DNA of 6,430 bases from an uncultured Oscillospiraceae bacterium. GTDB lineage: Bacteria; Bacillota; Clostridia; Oscillospirales; Oscillospiraceae. The stretch spans positions 1 to 6,430 of the forward strand of contig CAJOOV010000297.1 in assembly GCA_905236265.1 (NCBI GenBank), written 5' to 3'. The translations under genes and the position numbers were made by a program. Shown here one piece after another: positions 4,957-6,430 of this stretch. The notes under the pieces were generated by a model, which was given only the letters and a program-made list of their open reading frames with translations, was not told the DNA's origin and did not search any database. The stretch's first letter is position 1. Each line of letters opens with the position of its first letter.

Positions 4957-5709
4957 GTGTATCTGACCAAAGTGGAAGCCTCCGGAATCTGGGCAACGGG
5001 TCTGGGACAGGCGTTTTACAAGAGCTTTATTCAGGGAGACCGGTGGCAGCTCTACCTCTCCGGACTGGGCAGGACGCTGGAGGTCACTGCGCTGGCGCTT
5101 CTGCTGGGCATTGCGCTGGGTGTGGTGACGGCGCTGATTCGTGTGGGGCATGACCAGAGCCGCTCCGGACGGCTCACGCCGGGAGGCGTGCTTCTGAGCG
5201 TGGGAAATGTGCTGGTGAAGGTTTATACCACCATCATCCGGGGCACTCCCATGGTGGTACAGCTGATGATTCTGGGCTTTGTGGTGTTTCAGTCCAGCCG
5301 GAACTTCACCATGGTAGGTGTGCTGGGTCTGGGCATCAACTCCGGCGCCTACGTCTCCGAGACCATTCGCTCCGGCCTGATGAGCGTGGACAGAGGGCAG
5401 ATGGAGGCGGGGCGCAGCCTTGGCCTGAGCTACATGACCACCATGGTTCATGTGGTGATTCCTCAGGCGATCAAGAACATTCTGCCCGCTCTGGGCAACG
5501 AGTTTATCACCCTGCTGAAGGACACCTCCCTGATCTCCGTCATTGCAGGCAAGGAGCTGCTCTATGCGGCAAAGGCTGTGGCGGCAAAGACCTATGACTT
5601 TATGTTCCCGCTGCTGGGGGTATCGGTGATCTATCTGCTGCTGGTGGTTCTGTTTTCCTGGCTGCTGGGGATTCTGGAGAGGAGGATGAACGTCAGTGAT
5701 AACCGTTAA
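4957..5709 (+). CDS. Amino acid ABC transporter permease
   Basis: A 250-residue inner-membrane permease of the HisM/GlnP type (BPD_transp_1), which forms the transport channel. After an amphipathic start with YKSFIQGDRWQLYLSGLGRTL (21-41), typical of this family, hydrophobic segments lie at about 39-61, 97-115, 119-137, 183-198 and 218-239. IIRGTPMVVQL (93-103) is the family hallmark. The EAA loop that docks on the ATPase is E150-A-G...G156...IP (168-169). The C-terminus ERRMN is cytoplasmic. The reading frame is open back to a GTG at 4894, but that would run through the terminator stem and has no ribosome binding site, so I prefer GTG 4957, preceded by a weak GGGTGGGA; GTG 4948 is an alternative. 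The gene overlaps the ATPase gene by 14 nt, so both are likely translated together. A single permease gene implies a homodimer. Confidence 0.92.
   Translation: MYLTKVEASGIWATGLGQAFYKSFIQGDRWQLYLSGLGRTLEVTALALLLGIALGVVTALIRVGHDQSRSGRLTPGGVLLSVGNVLVKVYTTIIRGTPMVVQLMILGFVVFQSSRNFTMVGVLGLGINSGAYVSETIRSGLMSVDRGQMEAGRSLGLSYMTTMVHVVIPQAIKNILPALGNEFITLLKDTSLISVIAGKELLYAAKAVAAKTYDFMFPLLGVSVIYLLLVVLFSWLLGILERRMNVSDNR
5680..5685 (+). promoter_or_regulatory. Ribosome binding site for ATPase (GTG start)
   Basis: AGGAGG inside the end of the permease gene, 10 nt before the GTG at 5696. The ATG directly after it (5686) is in the permease frame and is not a start for the ATPase. Confidence 0.75.
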
Positions 5710-6418
5710 GCATTTGAGCAAGGCCTTCGGCGGACATGTGGTGCTCAGCAATGTGAACGAGCATATCAAGCCCGGAGAGAAGGTGGTCATCATCGGCCCC
5801 TCCGGCTCCGGCAAGTCCACCTTCCTGCGCTGTCTGAACCTGTTGGAGCAGCCCACCGGCGGCACCATCATCTTTGACGGTCAGGACATCACAGACCCCC
5901 ATGTGGACATCAATCAGGTGCGCCAGCACATGGGCATGGTGTTCCAGCACTTCAACCTCTTTGCCAATCTCTCCATCCGGCAGAATATCACCCTTGCGCC
6001 GGTGAAGCTGAAGCTGATGAGCAGGGAGGAGGCGGACGCAGAGGCGATGCGCCTGCTGAAGCGGGTGAATCTGGCGGACAAGGCAGACGCCTACCCCGGC
6101 CAGCTCTCCGGCGGACAGAAGCAGCGCATTGCCATTGTCCGTGCCCTTGCCATGAAGCCCAAGGTGATGCTCTTCGACGAGCCCACCTCTGCCCTTGACC
6201 CGGAAATGGTGGGAGAGGTGCTGGAGGTCATGAAGGAGCTTGCCGAGGACGGTATGACCATGATTGTCGTTACCCATGAGATGGGCTTTGCGCGGGAGGT
6301 TGCCACCAGAGTGCTGTTTATGGACGGGGGCAATATTCTGGAGCAGGGGACGCCGGAGGAGCTGTTCTCCCATCCCCGTGAGGAACGGACGAGGGATTTT
6401 CTGTCTAAGGTGCTTTAA
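5696..6418 (+). CDS. Amino acid ABC transporter ATP-binding protein
   Basis: A 240-residue ATPase of the polar amino acid uptake family (GlnQ/HisP/ArtP-like), the cytoplasmic motor of the importer. All motifs are intact: Walker A GPSGSGKST (34-42), Q-loop Gln84 in VFQHFNLF (82-89), signature LSGGQ (137-141) followed by QRIAIVRAL, Walker B VMLFDEP (157-163) with catalytic Glu162, D-loop SALDPE (165-170), and switch His194 in VTHEMGFA, the last a strong mark of amino acid importers. The C-terminus SHPREERTRDFLSKVL is also typical. It starts with GTG overlapping the permease gene by 14 nt; AGGAGG lies 10 nt upstream. Length is normal for the family. It closes the transporter operon; only 12 nt of sequence follow, too few to see a terminator. 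Confidence 0.97.
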   Translation: MITVKHLSKAFGGHVVLSNVNEHIKPGEKVVIIGPSGSGKSTFLRCLNLLEQPTGGTIIFDGQDITDPHVDINQVRQHMGMVFQHFNLFANLSIRQNITLAPVKLKLMSREEADAEAMRLLKRVNLADKADAYPGQLSGGQKQRIAIVRALAMKPKVMLFDEPTSALDPEMVGEVLEVMKELAEDGMTMIVVTHEMGFAREVATRVLFMDGGNILEQGTPEELFSHPREERTRDFLSKVL

Positions 6419-6430
6419 AAAATGCGGCTG

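Noticed and set aside
4873..5871. Minus-strand open frame (332 codons) antisense to permease and ATPase
   Set aside because: Covers two strongly supported transporter genes; Gln/His-rich, without recognisable motifs.
6419..6430. A-run followed by GCGGCTG after the ATPase stop
   Set aside because: Could be the left arm of a terminator, but the window ends before any matching right arm.

Overview
The window is G+C-rich bacterial chromosome with strong AGGAGG-type ribosome binding sites, several TTG/GTG starts and tightly packed genes, all on the + strand. A zinc-type ribosomal protein L31, a YigZ/YvyE-type protein, a Gly-rich lipoprotein binding protein and a three-gene polar amino acid ABC system, together with the base composition, suggest a Gram-positive anaerobe of the Clostridia, probably Oscillospiraceae (Flavonifractor/Lawsonibacter/Oscillibacter-like). 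That placement is inference from protein style and composition; no marker gene here fixes it.

Region 1 (1-249) holds rpmE (ribosomal protein L31) followed by a textbook intrinsic terminator. Region 2 (279-3829) looks like one five-gene operon: a flavin reductase-like protein, a sugar/maltose O-acetyltransferase, the ribosome-associated GTPase HflX, a YigZ/IMPACT-family protein and a 4HBT-fold acyl-CoA thioesterase. Gaps are 3 nt, 20 nt, a 1-nt overlap (TGATG) and 16 nt. There is little room for a promoter between the rpmE terminator and the first gene.

Region 3 (3830-4028) is the only sizeable intergenic stretch. It carries a short hairpin after the thioesterase, a larger inverted repeat with perfect 10-bp arms, and a clear sigma-70/SigA-type promoter (TTGCCT, 17 bp, TATAAT) whose -10 element lies between two 7-bp inverted arms, a possible operator.

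Region 4 (4029-6418) is an amino acid ABC importer: a lipoprotein solute-binding protein, an inner-membrane permease and an ATPase. The binding protein captures substrate outside the membrane, the permease (presumably a homodimer) forms the channel and the ATPase dimer powers it. A strong hairpin terminator between binding protein and permease probably makes the binding protein transcript more abundant than that of the membrane components. The permease and ATPase genes overlap by 14 nt.

Overall this is mainly housekeeping/core sequence. I see no phage, CRISPR, toxin-antitoxin or other defence system and no clearly new system; the points most worth a second look are non-coding (the inverted repeat, the promoter dyad and the intra-operon terminator).
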